A stretch of 64,000 nt of DNA from Rhizobium sp. BK316 (GCF_014193695.1 NZ_JACHZR010000003.1:1-64000); one strand, 5' to 3'; shown: positions 35,949 through 45,848, counted from the stretch's first letter. The notes: generated by a model not told the origin, from the letters alone. Program-made: numbers and translations.

Positions 35949-35956
35949 AGCGTCTG

Positions 35957-36907
35957 TTACCTCCGTTTTGCCGCGATGGATGGCGAAGACATCTCGCGAT
36001 TTGAGGACTGGCTGAGTTCGAGGATGCGCATGGGAGACGCCCGTCCCATCAGAAGATCGGACAAAGCCAGGAAATTGCCGTTCAGCCGGCCACGACGGTC
36101 GACTGCGCGATCATTGAGCAGGGCGCCGCGGGTGTTCGCCAGGATATTGCGGCCGATCTGAGCCAGGGCACGGGTCCAGGACATGGTGCCCTTGCGCATC
36201 AGATGCGCGGGATTTGCGACTTGCGAATAGCCGAGCCTCTTGCCGGGCTGGCGCCCGGACTTGACGCCGAGATGCACGCCGCAGGCGCCCGAAATACGCA
36301 CCGACCGTCCGTAGCGGGCGATGGACCGGCTGAAATCGACGTCTTCCAGCCAGCCGTAAAGCGGCAGTTCTTCATCGAAGGCGAGTCCGTGGCCGACGAT
36401 TGGCGCCAGTCGAACCGCCATGTTGCATCCGTAGGCGTTGTAGACTTCGGTCACCTGCTCGCCTCTTTCGCCCGCGGTCTTGATGACATCTATGGCTTCG
36501 GATTGGGTCAGTCCCTCGCCGAGAATGCCGTCGGCAAGAACGTCGCCGGTCGCGATGACCACATCCGGATTGTCGGCGAAAACGGCTGTCATGCGTGGAA
36601 TGAAGCCGGGCGCGGGAATGAAATCGTCGTCGAGGAAGATCAGCACGTCCATGTCCGCGCCTGCAGCCTCAATGATTCGGTTGCGCTGGCAGGTCAGTCC
36701 GCGAGGGCCGACCATCAATTCCACGTTTTTGCGGTCGGCGAGCCCGGCAGCATCATCCAGGTTGGGGACGCAGATGATGATACGCTCCGGGTGAGGCCGG
36801 AGGCTGTCGATATAGGTTACCGTCTCCAGAAGCGTCGCCGGCCGGCCCGCGGAGGCAATGCCGACGGCGATCTTCAGCTTCGGTGCCTGTGAGATCGGAG
36901 CCGTCAT
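35957..36907 (-). CDS. Family 2 glycosyltransferase
   Basis: A 316-residue GT2 enzyme. It has VGIASAGRPATLLETV at the N-terminus, GLTCQRNRIIEAA, and the metal-binding DVLIFLDDDFIPAPGF, followed by acceptor region GWLEDVDFSRSIARYG. The ATG overlaps the stop of the Wzc-like gene by 4 nt, and the gene ends 8 bp before the export-protein ATG, so the three form one unit. It adds an unidentified sugar to the polysaccharide repeat. Confidence 0.88.
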   Translation of the reverse strand: MTAPISQAPKLKIAVGIASAGRPATLLETVTYIDSLRPHPERIIICVPNLDDAAGLADRKNVELMVGPRGLTCQRNRIIEAAGADMDVLIFLDDDFIPAPGFIPRMTAVFADNPDVVIATGDVLADGILGEGLTQSEAIDVIKTAGERGEQVTEVYNAYGCNMAVRLAPIVGHGLAFDEELPLYGWLEDVDFSRSIARYGRSVRISGACGVHLGVKSGRQPGKRLGYSQVANPAHLMRKGTMSWTRALAQIGRNILANTRGALLNDRAVDRRGRLNGNFLALSDLLMGRASPMRILELSQSSNREMSSPSIAAKRR

Positions 36908-38655
36908 GCCTGGACACTCGACGGTGTGTTGTTGACGATCGCGCCGAGGATTTCTGCGCCGACATTGCGCATGCTGTCGATGACGCGAACGGTCTCGTCG
37001 ATCGAAGTGCGGCCGTAGGAGGTTACGACGAGAACACCGTCCAGCTCCGGGGCGATCGCATTGGCGTCCGGCGACGAGGTGAAGGCGGAAATATCGACGA
37101 ATATGGCGTCGAATTCCTTCTTCAGATCGTTGAAGTTGAGCTGGGTGCGGCGCGAGCTCAGGCGGATGGCGGGTGTCACGGCGCGGACCCTGCCAAGCGG
37201 CAGGAACTTCAGCGTCGGCGTCAGCGAGAGGGTGGCGGTGCGGATCGCCTCGATATTGTCGAGCACATCGATCAGGCCGGCTGAACTGTTCGGCGCAATG
37301 GATCTGCTGAGCGAGGGTTTTGCCGCCGCAGCATCAATCAGCAGGGTACGCGAGCCTGATATCGCCGAGAGCACGGCGAGCTCGCAGGCGATGGTGGATG
37401 CGCCGCCGCCCGGGTTGACGGCAACGATGCCGATCACCACGCGCCGTCTGCGGCGGAAGCCCGTGACAGTCGCACCAAGTGCTGCCATTCCGGGGATCAG
37501 CGGATAGGCGACGGTGCCGCTGTCGTCGGCAGCAGGCAGCGCCGCCGCGCGGCTGGTTCTCTTTGCGCGTCCGAGAGGCGTGACGAAGGACAGGCCAGCC
37601 GCCTGTGAGAGTTGCTGTGTGCGCATGATGCGCCTGTCGCTGACGTGGCGGATCATGGCAAGGCCGAGGCCAGAACCGGCGCCGACGACCAGCGCGAAGG
37701 CGAGGATCAGCGAATTGTTCGGCCGCGCCTTGGAGAGCGGCGAGGTTGCCTGCGAAACGATGGTGGCGTCGGAGACCGGATAAGAAATGCGCTGCTTGGC
37801 CTCGGTGTATTGCGTAAGGGTGTTTTCGAAGAGGGTGCGGCGGGCGTCGGTCGCGCTCTGCAGCTCGGCAAGCTTGAACTGGTCGCGCGGATTTGCCTTG
37901 AAGGTGGCAAGCGCGCTTGCGGCCTCGGCAAGCCCGCGCTGCTGCTCGTTGACGAACTGTTCCAGCCATTCGCTATACTGCTGGGCCGCAGCAGCCTTCA
38001 TCTGGACATTCTTGCGGATATACTGCTGGGCAACCGCATCGGCGATCTCGACCGCTTTCTGCGGGTTGGAGGCGGACGCAGATATTTCAAGGATCGTCGA
38101 CTGGCCGATGCGGCGCATTGCGACAATATTGCGCAGCCGCGCGATTGCCCGATCGGTCCGTGGCGCTTCCCGGCTCGCCGCGGCGGGCTGGGCATCGCCC
38201 GAGGCCGCGTCGCCAGGTGCCGTTTCGGACTGTGCGGTAGCCGCCGGGTTGCCCGTCAGCCAATCCTTGACCTTGTCTTGCAGGGAAAGGGCCTGATCGG
38301 AGAAGGCCGGATCGTTGGCGAGATTCAGCGCGCTGGCGGCGCCGCCAAGGACGTCGCTGGACTTTGCTATTTCGAGCTGGGCATCGATGAAGGCGTCTTC
38401 GGCGAACGCCCTTTGAGCATCCGAGCCGTTCACCTGCGGGAAGACCATGAGCTGGGTACTGGCCACATAAGTCGGCTTGGCAATGAAGAGATAGGCAGCG
38501 GCGAGTGCGAGGAAGACCAGTGTGGTAAACACGATCCAAGGCCAGCGCATCCTGACGAAAAAGGACATGTCCCGCAGCGTCAGCGACGAACTACCGCTGG
38601 CAGTGGCCGGCAAAGATATCGGGGAGACGCTGCTGAAGACGTGATTTGAGTTCAT
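36904..38655 (-). CDS. Wzc/ExoP-like chain-length protein, degenerate ATPase
   Basis: A 583-residue polysaccharide co-polymerase. A Wzz domain with two TM segments (WIVFTTLVFLALAAAYLFIA near residues 40-60; LILAFALVVGAGSGLGLAMI near 310-330) flanks a periplasmic coiled coil. The cytoplasmic BY-kinase-like domain has NPGGGASTIA where GxGKST is expected, so the Walker A Lys is Ala, and LLIDAAAAKPSLS where Walker A' needs DxD. There is no Tyr-rich tail. It probably shapes chain length without kinase activity. ATG 38655 is chosen for its AGGA and position. Confidence 0.88.
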   Translation of the reverse strand: MNSNHVFSSVSPISLPATASGSSSLTLRDMSFFVRMRWPWIVFTTLVFLALAAAYLFIAKPTYVASTQLMVFPQVNGSDAQRAFAEDAFIDAQLEIAKSSDVLGGAASALNLANDPAFSDQALSLQDKVKDWLTGNPAATAQSETAPGDAASGDAQPAAASREAPRTDRAIARLRNIVAMRRIGQSTILEISASASNPQKAVEIADAVAQQYIRKNVQMKAAAAQQYSEWLEQFVNEQQRGLAEAASALATFKANPRDQFKLAELQSATDARRTLFENTLTQYTEAKQRISYPVSDATIVSQATSPLSKARPNNSLILAFALVVGAGSGLGLAMIRHVSDRRIMRTQQLSQAAGLSFVTPLGRAKRTSRAAALPAADDSGTVAYPLIPGMAALGATVTGFRRRRRVVIGIVAVNPGGGASTIACELAVLSAISGSRTLLIDAAAAKPSLSRSIAPNSSAGLIDVLDNIEAIRTATLSLTPTLKFLPLGRVRAVTPAIRLSSRRTQLNFNDLKKEFDAIFVDISAFTSSPDANAIAPELDGVLVVTSYGRTSIDETVRVIDSMRNVGAEILGAIVNNTPSSVQA

Positions 38656-38742
38656 AGTGTCCTGATCCAAGAGCGAGAGGGTCTTCTTCGTTGATATCAA
38701 GCAGGTGCGTATGGCCCAGGCGGGCCATACGTCGTTCTTGGA

Positions 38743-39456
38743 TTAGTAGCAGCCGCGCTGCGAGAACAGGGCGGGAACGGTCTTCGCGATGATGATGAAG
38801 TCGCGCGTGAGCGACCAGTCGCGAATATACTGGACATCGAGCGCTACTCGATATTCGTAGCTGACATCGTTCCGGCCGCTGGTCTGCCACTGTCCGGTCA
38901 GGCCTGGCCTGGCGGCCATGTAGCTCGTTACATGTTCGCCGTAACGCGCGAGTTCTTCAGCCGTCACCGGCCGCGGCCCCACGACGCTCATTTCGCCGCG
39001 CAGGATATTGATGAGCTGCGGGAGCTCATCGATGCTGGACTTCCTCAGGATGTCGCCGACAGCGGTGATGCGCGGATCGTTCTTCAGCTTCCGCGTCGTT
39101 TCCCACTCGGCCCGCGCTGAGGGATTGGTGCGCAGCAACTCGGCGAGCTGAGCGGCGGCATCGGTCTTCATGGTGCGGAACTTGAGGCAGCCGAAGGCGG
39201 CGCCTCCATATCCAATGCGTGTATGCGAATAGAAGACCGGCCCCTTGTCGCTCAACTTTACGATGAGTGCCACGATCAGCATCAGAGGCAACAGCAGAAC
39301 CAGAGCGGTGGTTGCCATCACGATATCAACCGCCCGCTTGGATGCCCTGCCGACCACGTGAGGCCGCGATACTATGCGACGATCGTTATTCGGCTCGGAC
39401 TGGTCAACGTTCGGCCAGGGCTCACGAACTTCAATACTCTGTGCTTCCCAAGTCAT
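38743..39456 (-). CDS. Initiating sugar-phosphate transferase (ExoY-like)
   Basis: A 237-residue membrane phosphoglycosyltransferase. One TM/re-entrant helix lies near residues 45-75 (AVDIVMATTALVLLLPLMLI), followed by the family core FYSHTRIGYGGAAFGCLKFR, the catalytic Asp-Glu region SSIDELPQLINILRGEMSVVGPRPV and the C-terminal RPGLTGQWQTSGR. It transfers a hexose-1-phosphate to undecaprenyl phosphate to start repeat-unit assembly. GGAG precedes ATG 39456. First gene of the minus-strand polysaccharide operon, facing the Crp-like regulator across a 466-bp AT-rich region. Confidence 0.93.
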   Translation of the reverse strand: MTWEAQSIEVREPWPNVDQSEPNNDRRIVSRPHVVGRASKRAVDIVMATTALVLLLPLMLIVALIVKLSDKGPVFYSHTRIGYGGAAFGCLKFRTMKTDAAAQLAELLRTNPSARAEWETTRKLKNDPRITAVGDILRKSSIDELPQLINILRGEMSVVGPRPVTAEELARYGEHVTSYMAARPGLTGQWQTSGRNDVSYEYRVALDVQYIRDWSLTRDFIIIAKTVPALFSQRGCY

Positions 39457-39922
39457 CGACCGACTCCAAAAGTTTAGAACCTCATGAAGTTTGGTGCAGC
39501 GCAATGTGCTTGTCTGTGACCGCGGTCATAATGGTTAGCAAATTCTTTATGCTAATACTGTAACGCTACGGAATTCTCTACGAATTCGGCGGCTGGGGAT
39601 TTCTGCACCCTAATTTATTCGAAAATTTAACTTAGATGGCGTCTTGCGCGCACGGCTGGAATAGATGAAGCCGGGCGTTGTAGCTATTTTTTGAACAATT
39701 TTAATCCTGATAGCCCCAAAAATGGGCAGTTGGGCGTAGTACTCCTCCTGAATTCGACGGATACTAGAAAAAATATAATCTATATAACTGGTGGTAATGT
39801 CACTATTATTTGAGATGCTCTTGTCATCTTCGATTGTTATTTGACTCTCAAGTTAGGACAATATAAATGATGCAGTGCAGCATCAGCTACGACCAATCTG
39901 TTTTTGTTGGGGAGTTATGCGC
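39457..39922. promoter_or_regulatory. AT-rich divergent promoter region of the EPS locus
   Basis: 466 bp with no convincing gene, much richer in A and T than the flanks. It must hold promoters for the transferase operon (minus) and the Crp-like gene (plus). GAATTC occurs twice 5 bp apart around 39572-39590. I could not find a clear Crp-type TGTGA/TCACA palindrome. The length and composition suit complex control, perhaps nucleoid-protein silencing, which is inference. Confidence 0.5.
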
Positions 39923-40660
39923 ATGGACGGAGCTACACAAACGAGAGACTATAGAGTCGCGGTGGGCAAAGCGGCTATTAGCGTTGTTCCGGATACGTCT
40001 TTGAACAATCGCATCTCAAGTGACGACGACTTCCCGTTCTGCCGCGCGACTGTACGCAACTTCCGTCGCGGCGAACTTATTGCAGGCGCTGGAGTCTTTG
40101 TGGACATGTTCGCTCGCGTGCAGCGCGGGCTGGTCAGCGCCAGTACGATGCTGCCGGACGGCAGGGAGTTCATCGTCGAGATCATTCCGAGGGGAGGTTT
40201 GATCGGCGAGCTTGAAGTATTGCGCAAGCAAATGCTGAATCTGGAGTATAGAGCCAGTTCGGATTGCGAGCTTTACTTTTTCGAGGGCCGTCTGCTGCGG
40301 GAAAGGTACGCAACCGATCCGCAGTTTCAGGAGAAGGTCTTTTCGAGAACGCTTGCGCGCGTCTCCGAGCTGGAACGCCGCATCATTTCGAACGCCGGAT
40401 CGAGCCTGCAATCGCGGCTGGCGGGAATGCTTCTGCGGCTATCTTCGGTCTACGGAAGGGACACGCCGGCCAACCGGGACGTGCTGGTAATCTCCCAGAA
40501 CGATCTGGCGGCGACGCTTCCGGCTTCCCGTGAAAAAGTCAACCAGTGCTTGCGGCGCCTGCGTGAATGCAAGGTGATCGAAGGAGCCCAGGGCAGGATC
40601 CGTATCCTCAACCGCAAGGCGCTGGAAGCCTATGCCGACGGTGCAGTGTCGGCAAAATAA
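39923..40660 (+). CDS. Crp/Fnr-family transcriptional regulator
   Basis: A 245-residue regulator. The cyclic-nucleotide-binding-type beta-barrel spans about residues 25-125 (RNFRRGELIAGAG, LPDGREFIVEIIPRGGLIGE); the long dimer helix and a winged helix follow, with the helix-turn-helix ISQNDLAATLPASREKVNQCL. There is no FNR-type Cys cluster. GGGGAG at 39909-39914 best fits ATG 39923. It is divergent from the initiating transferase operon and probably controls polysaccharide production. Confidence 0.88.
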   Translation: MDGATQTRDYRVAVGKAAISVVPDTSLNNRISSDDDFPFCRATVRNFRRGELIAGAGVFVDMFARVQRGLVSASTMLPDGREFIVEIIPRGGLIGELEVLRKQMLNLEYRASSDCELYFFEGRLLRERYATDPQFQEKVFSRTLARVSELERRIISNAGSSLQSRLAGMLLRLSSVYGRDTPANRDVLVISQNDLAATLPASREKVNQCLRRLRECKVIEGAQGRIRILNRKALEAYADGAVSAK

Positions 40661-40775
40661 TGCGCTTCGTCACGATCCGGCTGCCACCCGCAGCCGGTCC
40701 GTGACCACTCCACCCGCATGGACGGCGTCGGGGCCGTCAAAAAGCATCCATTGTGTCTGTCGTCGGAGAGCTTCT

Positions 40776-42167
40776 ATGAACGACATCGGCCAATTGCGTC
40801 CTGATGAGAATGGATCTGCCGTTTCAACGTTACGGTGGCCGGCTTCCGGGCGCTATGCAAAACTATGGAGGGACGGCATCGCTGTGCGCCCAGCGCTCGA
40901 CCGTGTGGTCATCATCGATGACTATTCCACGGCGAGGGGTGGGGCGACCGCGCTTGCGGTCCTGTCGGCGAAGCTCTTCTGCGGACTCGGCATTGCCGTG
41001 ACCTATATCTGCGGCGACGATGGAGCGAACGAGGAACTTGCATCTTTCGGCGTTTCAATCGTCAAGCTGAACAGCCGTGACCTCTTGAATTCCAGCCGTG
41101 CCAAGGCTTTTGCGACCGGCATTCACAATCCCGCTGCCGGCAATATGATCTCCGCATGGGTGCGCGCCAACGATACGCCGAAGACTGCCTATCATGTTCA
41201 TGGCTGGCATCAGATCCTGTCGCCGGCCGTCTTCGACGCACTCACGCCCGTTGCCGCCCGATGCGTCGTTCACGCACACGATTTCTTCACCGGCTGTCCC
41301 AATGGGGCCTTTTTCGATTACCAGGCGCAGGAGATCTGCAAGCGGCCGCCGCTCGGGACAGGCTGCATTGCCACCTCCTGCGACAAGCGCAGCTATGCGC
41401 AAAAGCTTTGGCGGACGGTCCGCGGCGCCAATCTCTTCCGCGCGCTCAGAAGCCGCCCCGCCTTCGGCAGGATCATCCTGCTCCATGAGAAGATGGCCGA
41501 GTTCCTTGTGGGCTCCGGCTACCAGCCGGAACGGCTCGTCACCATCCGCAATCCGATCGCGCCGCTGACGGCCGAGCGTGTCGCGGCCGAGGACAATGAC
41601 GAATTCGTCTTCATCGGCCGGCTGGATGAGGAAAAGGGTATTGAGGATGCGCTTGCCGCCACGGCCAGGGCCGGTGTGAAGCTTTGCGTGATCGGCGACG
41701 GGCCGCTTATCTCCAAGATTACGGCGGCCGGCGATCATGTGAGGGCCATGGGCTGGCGGTCGCATGCCGAGATCGGCCAGATCATCCGCACGGCAAGCGC
41801 GCTCATCATGCCGTCCCGCTATCCGGAGCCGTTCGGCCTCGTGGCGATCGAGGCGGCTCGCAGCGGCCTTCCCGTCATCATGACCAAGGGCGCCTTCCTT
41901 GCCGAGGAAATGGAGAGGGCCGGAATGGCGATCTCCTGCGACACGACGGACGAGGAAGCCTTCGCCGCAACGCTGACGGCCTTCCGCAACATGCCGAGGG
42001 AGGATGTCCTCCTCATGAGCGAACGCGCCTTCCGGCTGTCGCCCAATCTGGCAACGACGCATGAAGAATGGCGCGATGCCCTTCTCGCGCAATACCGCAG
42101 TCTGATTTCGACACAGGTGGTGCCCGAGCCGAGGGGTGGGGCGATCGTACAAGGAGCGTTCAGGTGA
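40776..42167 (+). CDS. Family 4 glycosyltransferase
   Basis: A 463-residue GT-B enzyme. The N-terminal domain starts RVVIIDDYSTARGGATALAV; the donor-binding half has EFVFIGRLDEEKGIEDAL, IGDGPL, and the E-x7-E-type PSRYPEPFGLVAIEAARSGL. GGAGAG before ATG 40776 fixes the start; an upstream reading would run into the regulator gene. It overlaps the next gene by 4 nt (GTGA). Confidence 0.9.
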   Translation: MNDIGQLRPDENGSAVSTLRWPASGRYAKLWRDGIAVRPALDRVVIIDDYSTARGGATALAVLSAKLFCGLGIAVTYICGDDGANEELASFGVSIVKLNSRDLLNSSRAKAFATGIHNPAAGNMISAWVRANDTPKTAYHVHGWHQILSPAVFDALTPVAARCVVHAHDFFTGCPNGAFFDYQAQEICKRPPLGTGCIATSCDKRSYAQKLWRTVRGANLFRALRSRPAFGRIILLHEKMAEFLVGSGYQPERLVTIRNPIAPLTAERVAAEDNDEFVFIGRLDEEKGIEDALAATARAGVKLCVIGDGPLISKITAAGDHVRAMGWRSHAEIGQIIRTASALIMPSRYPEPFGLVAIEAARSGLPVIMTKGAFLAEEMERAGMAISCDTTDEEAFAATLTAFRNMPREDVLLMSERAFRLSPNLATTHEEWRDALLAQYRSLISTQVVPEPRGGAIVQGAFR

Positions 42168-43408
42168 TTGTCAAAGCAGCAAGCTCTCTCCCCGAAGCAA
42201 TGGCCTTCCGGGGCGATGCGCCCGTCGTGGCAAGAAGCCGTGCCGTCGAGGCCGGCAGCAGGGCCGATGCGAAGCCGCTTCGCGTCGCTATCGTCCATTA
42301 CTGGTTGGTATCGATGCGTGGTGGCGAAAAGGTGGTGGAAGAGCTCTGCCGGATGTTCCCGCAGGCAGACATCTTCACGCTGGTGTATAATCCTGATCGT
42401 ACCAGCGATTTCCTGAACAGCCGCAACATCCATACGTCCTTCCTGCAGAAGATTCCGCGTTCGACGCGCCATTACACGAAGATGCTGCCGCTCATGCCCT
42501 TTGCGCTCGAGCACTTCGACCTTCAGGACTATGATCTTGTCATTTCAAGCGAATCCGGCCCCGCCAAGGGCATCATTACGCGGGCGGATGCACTTCACAT
42601 CTGCTACTGCCATTCGCCGATGCGATACATCTGGGATCAGTTCCACTTATACCGGCGCGGTGTTTCCTGGATCGGCAAGGCAATGATGTCGATCACGGCT
42701 CCGATGCTGCGCGCCTGGGACGTGACGACCGCCTCGCGCGTCGATACGTTCGTGGCGAATTCCAGCTATGTCGCGGGCCGTATCCGCCGTTTCTATGACC
42801 GTGACGCCGTTGTCATCTATCCGCCGGTTGCGACCGATGATTTCGCGATTGGGCAAGGCAAGGGCGAGTTCTATCTCTATGCGGGCCAGCTCACCGCCTA
42901 TAAGCGGCCGGATATTGCCGTGAAGGCCTGCACCGAAATGGGACGCAATCTGGTCGTGATCGGTGAGGGCGAGCAGGAAGCCTACTTGAGGTCAATTGCC
43001 GGACCGACGGTGCAGTTCCTCGGCCATCAGCCGTTCCCGGTTCTGCGCGATCATCTGTCGCGCTGCCGCGCGCTGTTGTTCCCCGGCATCGAAGACTTCG
43101 GCATTCTGCCGGTGGAAGCGATGGCGTCCGGCCGGCCGGTTCTGGCTTTCGATGCGGGCGGAGCGCGCGAAACCGTCTGCGCACCGCATGTCGGCTTCCG
43201 CTTTGCGGACCAGACTGCGGAAGCGCTGACGGAAACAATCACTGCCTTCGAAGCGGTCGAGGATACGCTCGATCCGGCGGCGATCCGTAACCATGCCCTG
43301 AGATTCTCCGCAGCGGTTTTCCGCGATCGCCTCGGCACGCTCATCGATGAGCAACTCGTCAAGCATGGCCATCAGGCTGTAAGCCCCGTCAGGAGGAAAG
43401 TAAGCTGA
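42164..43408 (+). CDS. Family 4 glycosyltransferase (mannosyltransferase-like)
   Basis: A 414-residue GT-B enzyme. The N-terminal domain has VAIVHYWLVSMRGGEKVVEE and CYCHSPMRYIWDQ; the donor half has FYLYAGQLTAYKRPDIAVKA, IGEGEQ, and FPGIEDFGILPVEAMASGRP. These traits match WbaZ/mannosyltransferase-type GT4 proteins. The start is read as GTG 42164, with AAGGAG 7 nt upstream and the previous TGA overlapping it. Confidence 0.9.
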   Translation: MIVKAASSLPEAMAFRGDAPVVARSRAVEAGSRADAKPLRVAIVHYWLVSMRGGEKVVEELCRMFPQADIFTLVYNPDRTSDFLNSRNIHTSFLQKIPRSTRHYTKMLPLMPFALEHFDLQDYDLVISSESGPAKGIITRADALHICYCHSPMRYIWDQFHLYRRGVSWIGKAMMSITAPMLRAWDVTTASRVDTFVANSSYVAGRIRRFYDRDAVVIYPPVATDDFAIGQGKGEFYLYAGQLTAYKRPDIAVKACTEMGRNLVVIGEGEQEAYLRSIAGPTVQFLGHQPFPVLRDHLSRCRALLFPGIEDFGILPVEAMASGRPVLAFDAGGARETVCAPHVGFRFADQTAEALTETITAFEAVEDTLDPAAIRNHALRFSAAVFRDRLGTLIDEQLVKHGHQAVSPVRRKVS

Positions 43409-43485
43409 CACGCACAAAAAAACCGAAGCGGCGGCACCCGGCGTTCCCCAGAAGAGGTTCGTTGCTCATGGCCAAGGAATAGATC

Positions 43486-44967
43486 GTGTCAAGCGTATCG
43501 CATAGAACTGCGACAGCAAGCATCTGGACAATCAGCGGAAAATTCCTGGCACGACTGCTCGATTTCGTGAGCCTGCTCATTCTCGCAAGACTTTTGAGCC
43601 CGGCAGATTTCGGGATCGTCGCCATTGCCACATCGGTTCTTGTGATCGTCGAGGCGATCCTCGACCTGCCGCTCACTCAGGCGCTGGTGCGCGTTTCCTC
43701 GCCGTCCGAGCGGATGTTTGCCACAGCCTTTACATTAAGCCTCATCAGAGGGACGGCGATCAGCCTGCTGATGATCGTCATCGCCTGGCCGATGGCTCTC
43801 ATTTACAACGATCCGCGGCTTTTTACGCTGGTTGCCGTAGTTTCGATCGCACCCGCGATGCGCAGCGTGATCAGCCCACGCATGGTGCTTTTCATGCAGC
43901 GGTTCGATTTCCGGCGCGAATTCGCCCTCGATCTCATTGCCAAGGGATCGACGCTGATCTGCGGCGTCGGCGTCGCGCTTGCGACCGACAGCTACTGGGG
44001 GCTGGCGATCGGGGCCGTCGCGGGACCGACGGCGGCGACCATCGTCTCCTATATCTTTGCGCCGATGCGACCGAGGCTCAGCCTCTCGGAATGGAAGCAC
44101 TTCCAGGACATGATCGGCTGGAACACGATTTCGCAGGTTCTCAACTCGCTCAACTGGCAGATGGACCGGCTGCTGCTGCCGCGCTTTACAAGCCTTTCCA
44201 CCTACGGCGCCTTCAGCGTTGCGGACAATCTCGCAGGCATTCCCTATCAGACATTCGTCGGCCCGCTGATGCGCCCGCTGATGGCCGCCTTTTCCAATGT
44301 CAGCGACCGAGGCAAGCAGATTGCCGCCTATCTGAAGGCGACCAATGCAATCATGGTCGTCGCGTCACCCATCCTGCTCATCATCATTTTCCTGGCCGAA
44401 CCGATCCTGCGCATCGTCGTCGGCGAGAAGTGGGCCTTTGCGGCACCGATCCTGCAGTGGCTTTGTATCGTCAGCCTGATCGGCCTGCCGACGACCATCA
44501 TGCCGCCGCTCGTGATGGTTCTCGACAAGACCCGTTATGTGGCGTTGCGGATGTTTGCTGAATTTGCAGTGAGGGCGCCGGTTACGGTGCTCGGCGTGAT
44601 GATGTTCGGGCTTGACGGTGCGCTGGCGGCGCGTGTCATCGCCGCCGTCGTTTCCTATCTTGTCTGCCTTGTCATCACGCGACGGTTGATCGGTGCCGCG
44701 ATCGGCGCGCAGCTTTACGTGTTCATCCGGCCGCTTACGGCCTGCCTGCCGATGATTGGTTTCCTGCTTTGGGTTCAGCCCGTTTTGATCGCCATGCCGC
44801 TCGGCATAGAACTCGTCATCGGCGTCGGCCTCTGCAGCGGTGGCGCGCTGGTGATCTTCTGGGTTTTCTCCCTGCTCTTGTGGCAGGCCGTCGGGCGGCC
44901 CGACGGGCTGGAAGCCATCGTCATCAGGAAGATCACGCCCCGGCGCAACGGGGTCGTCGTTTCATGA
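43486..44967 (+). CDS. Wzx-like polysaccharide flippase
   Basis: A 493-residue polytopic membrane protein with 12-14 TM segments. The N-terminal KFLARLLDFVSLLILARLLSPADFG is the typical opening of the polysaccharide-synthase/Wzx (MOP) family. It moves undecaprenyl-linked repeat units across the inner membrane to the Wzy-like polymerase. The start is GTG 43486 with AAGGAA upstream. Confidence 0.92.
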   Translation: MSSVSHRTATASIWTISGKFLARLLDFVSLLILARLLSPADFGIVAIATSVLVIVEAILDLPLTQALVRVSSPSERMFATAFTLSLIRGTAISLLMIVIAWPMALIYNDPRLFTLVAVVSIAPAMRSVISPRMVLFMQRFDFRREFALDLIAKGSTLICGVGVALATDSYWGLAIGAVAGPTAATIVSYIFAPMRPRLSLSEWKHFQDMIGWNTISQVLNSLNWQMDRLLLPRFTSLSTYGAFSVADNLAGIPYQTFVGPLMRPLMAAFSNVSDRGKQIAAYLKATNAIMVVASPILLIIIFLAEPILRIVVGEKWAFAAPILQWLCIVSLIGLPTTIMPPLVMVLDKTRYVALRMFAEFAVRAPVTVLGVMMFGLDGALAARVIAAVVSYLVCLVITRRLIGAAIGAQLYVFIRPLTACLPMIGFLLWVQPVLIAMPLGIELVIGVGLCSGGALVIFWVFSLLLWQAVGRPDGLEAIVIRKITPRRNGVVVS

Positions 44968-45017
44968 TCTGCTCGCTAAACCCCGCGACGGGGTCGAAAT
45001 CTCCGGGAGGGAGAAAA

Positions 45018-45848
45018 ATGCGTCACGCGAAATTCGCCGGAAGATTTGCGCTTCTGATTGTCATCGGCCTTTTCGGTCCGCCAAGCCCTCGGCCCAGCGA
45101 AGCGGAAGAGCCGCTCAACCTCGATGATTTCCAGATAACCTTTGCCGAAGACTTCGACACGCTCGACGTTTCGGCATGGGGCGAGACCAAATCGCGCTGG
45201 ATTGCTCATACGCCGTGGAACGGCGATTTCGGCGATGCGCGCTTTACCGACCCTATGGACGGTTTCCCCTTCACGGTCGATAACGGCATTCTGCGGATCG
45301 AGGCGCGGAAGGAGGCAGACGGTCAGTGGCGCTCCGGCCTGCTTGCCTCGACCAATCCGAAGGGGGAGGGTTTCTCCCAGAAATTCGGCTACTTTGAAGC
45401 ACGCATGAAGCTGCCGCCCGGCAAGGGCGTCTGGCCGGCCTTCTGGCTGATTGGCCTCGACCGGTCCAAATTCACTTCGGAAATCGACGTGATCGAATAT
45501 TACGGCCGCGCACCCGGCGAGTTCAGCATGGGGTATCACGTCTGGCGTCCGAGCAACCAGCATACGACGGATGGCCATCTGACGAATGTGCCCGAAGGTT
45601 CGCTCAGCAGCGACTACCATACGTTCGGTGTGGATATCGGCCCGCAGAGATCGACCTTCTATCTGGACCGCAAGCCGCTGTGGAGTTTCGATACACCGCC
45701 GGAATTCCAAATGCCTTTCTATCCACTGGTCAATCTTGCACTCGGGCCGGGCTGGCCGATCGATGAAACGCCGAACCCGTCTTACCTCCTGGTTGATTAT
45801 ATCCACGTCTATCAGCGCAAAAGCTTGATGTCGGCGAGTAACGGCTAG
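45018..45848 (+). CDS. Secreted GH16 glycanase (ExoK/ExsH-like)
   Basis: A 276-residue exported glycoside hydrolase of family 16. It has a signal peptide (FALLIVIGLFGPPSP), then a beta-sandwich with the catalytic signature SEIDVIEYYG (E-x-D-x-x-E), and flanking WPAFWLIGL and GYHVWRPSNQHTTDG. GGGAGGGAG precedes the ATG. In rhizobia such enzymes trim nascent exopolysaccharide to lower molecular mass. Its last 4 bases overlap the convergent LysR gene. Confidence 0.92.
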   Translation: MRHAKFAGRFALLIVIGLFGPPSPRPSEAEEPLNLDDFQITFAEDFDTLDVSAWGETKSRWIAHTPWNGDFGDARFTDPMDGFPFTVDNGILRIEARKEADGQWRSGLLASTNPKGEGFSQKFGYFEARMKLPPGKGVWPAFWLIGLDRSKFTSEIDVIEYYGRAPGEFSMGYHVWRPSNQHTTDGHLTNVPEGSLSSDYHTFGVDIGPQRSTFYLDRKPLWSFDTPPEFQMPFYPLVNLALGPGWPIDETPNPSYLLVDYIHVYQRKSLMSASNG

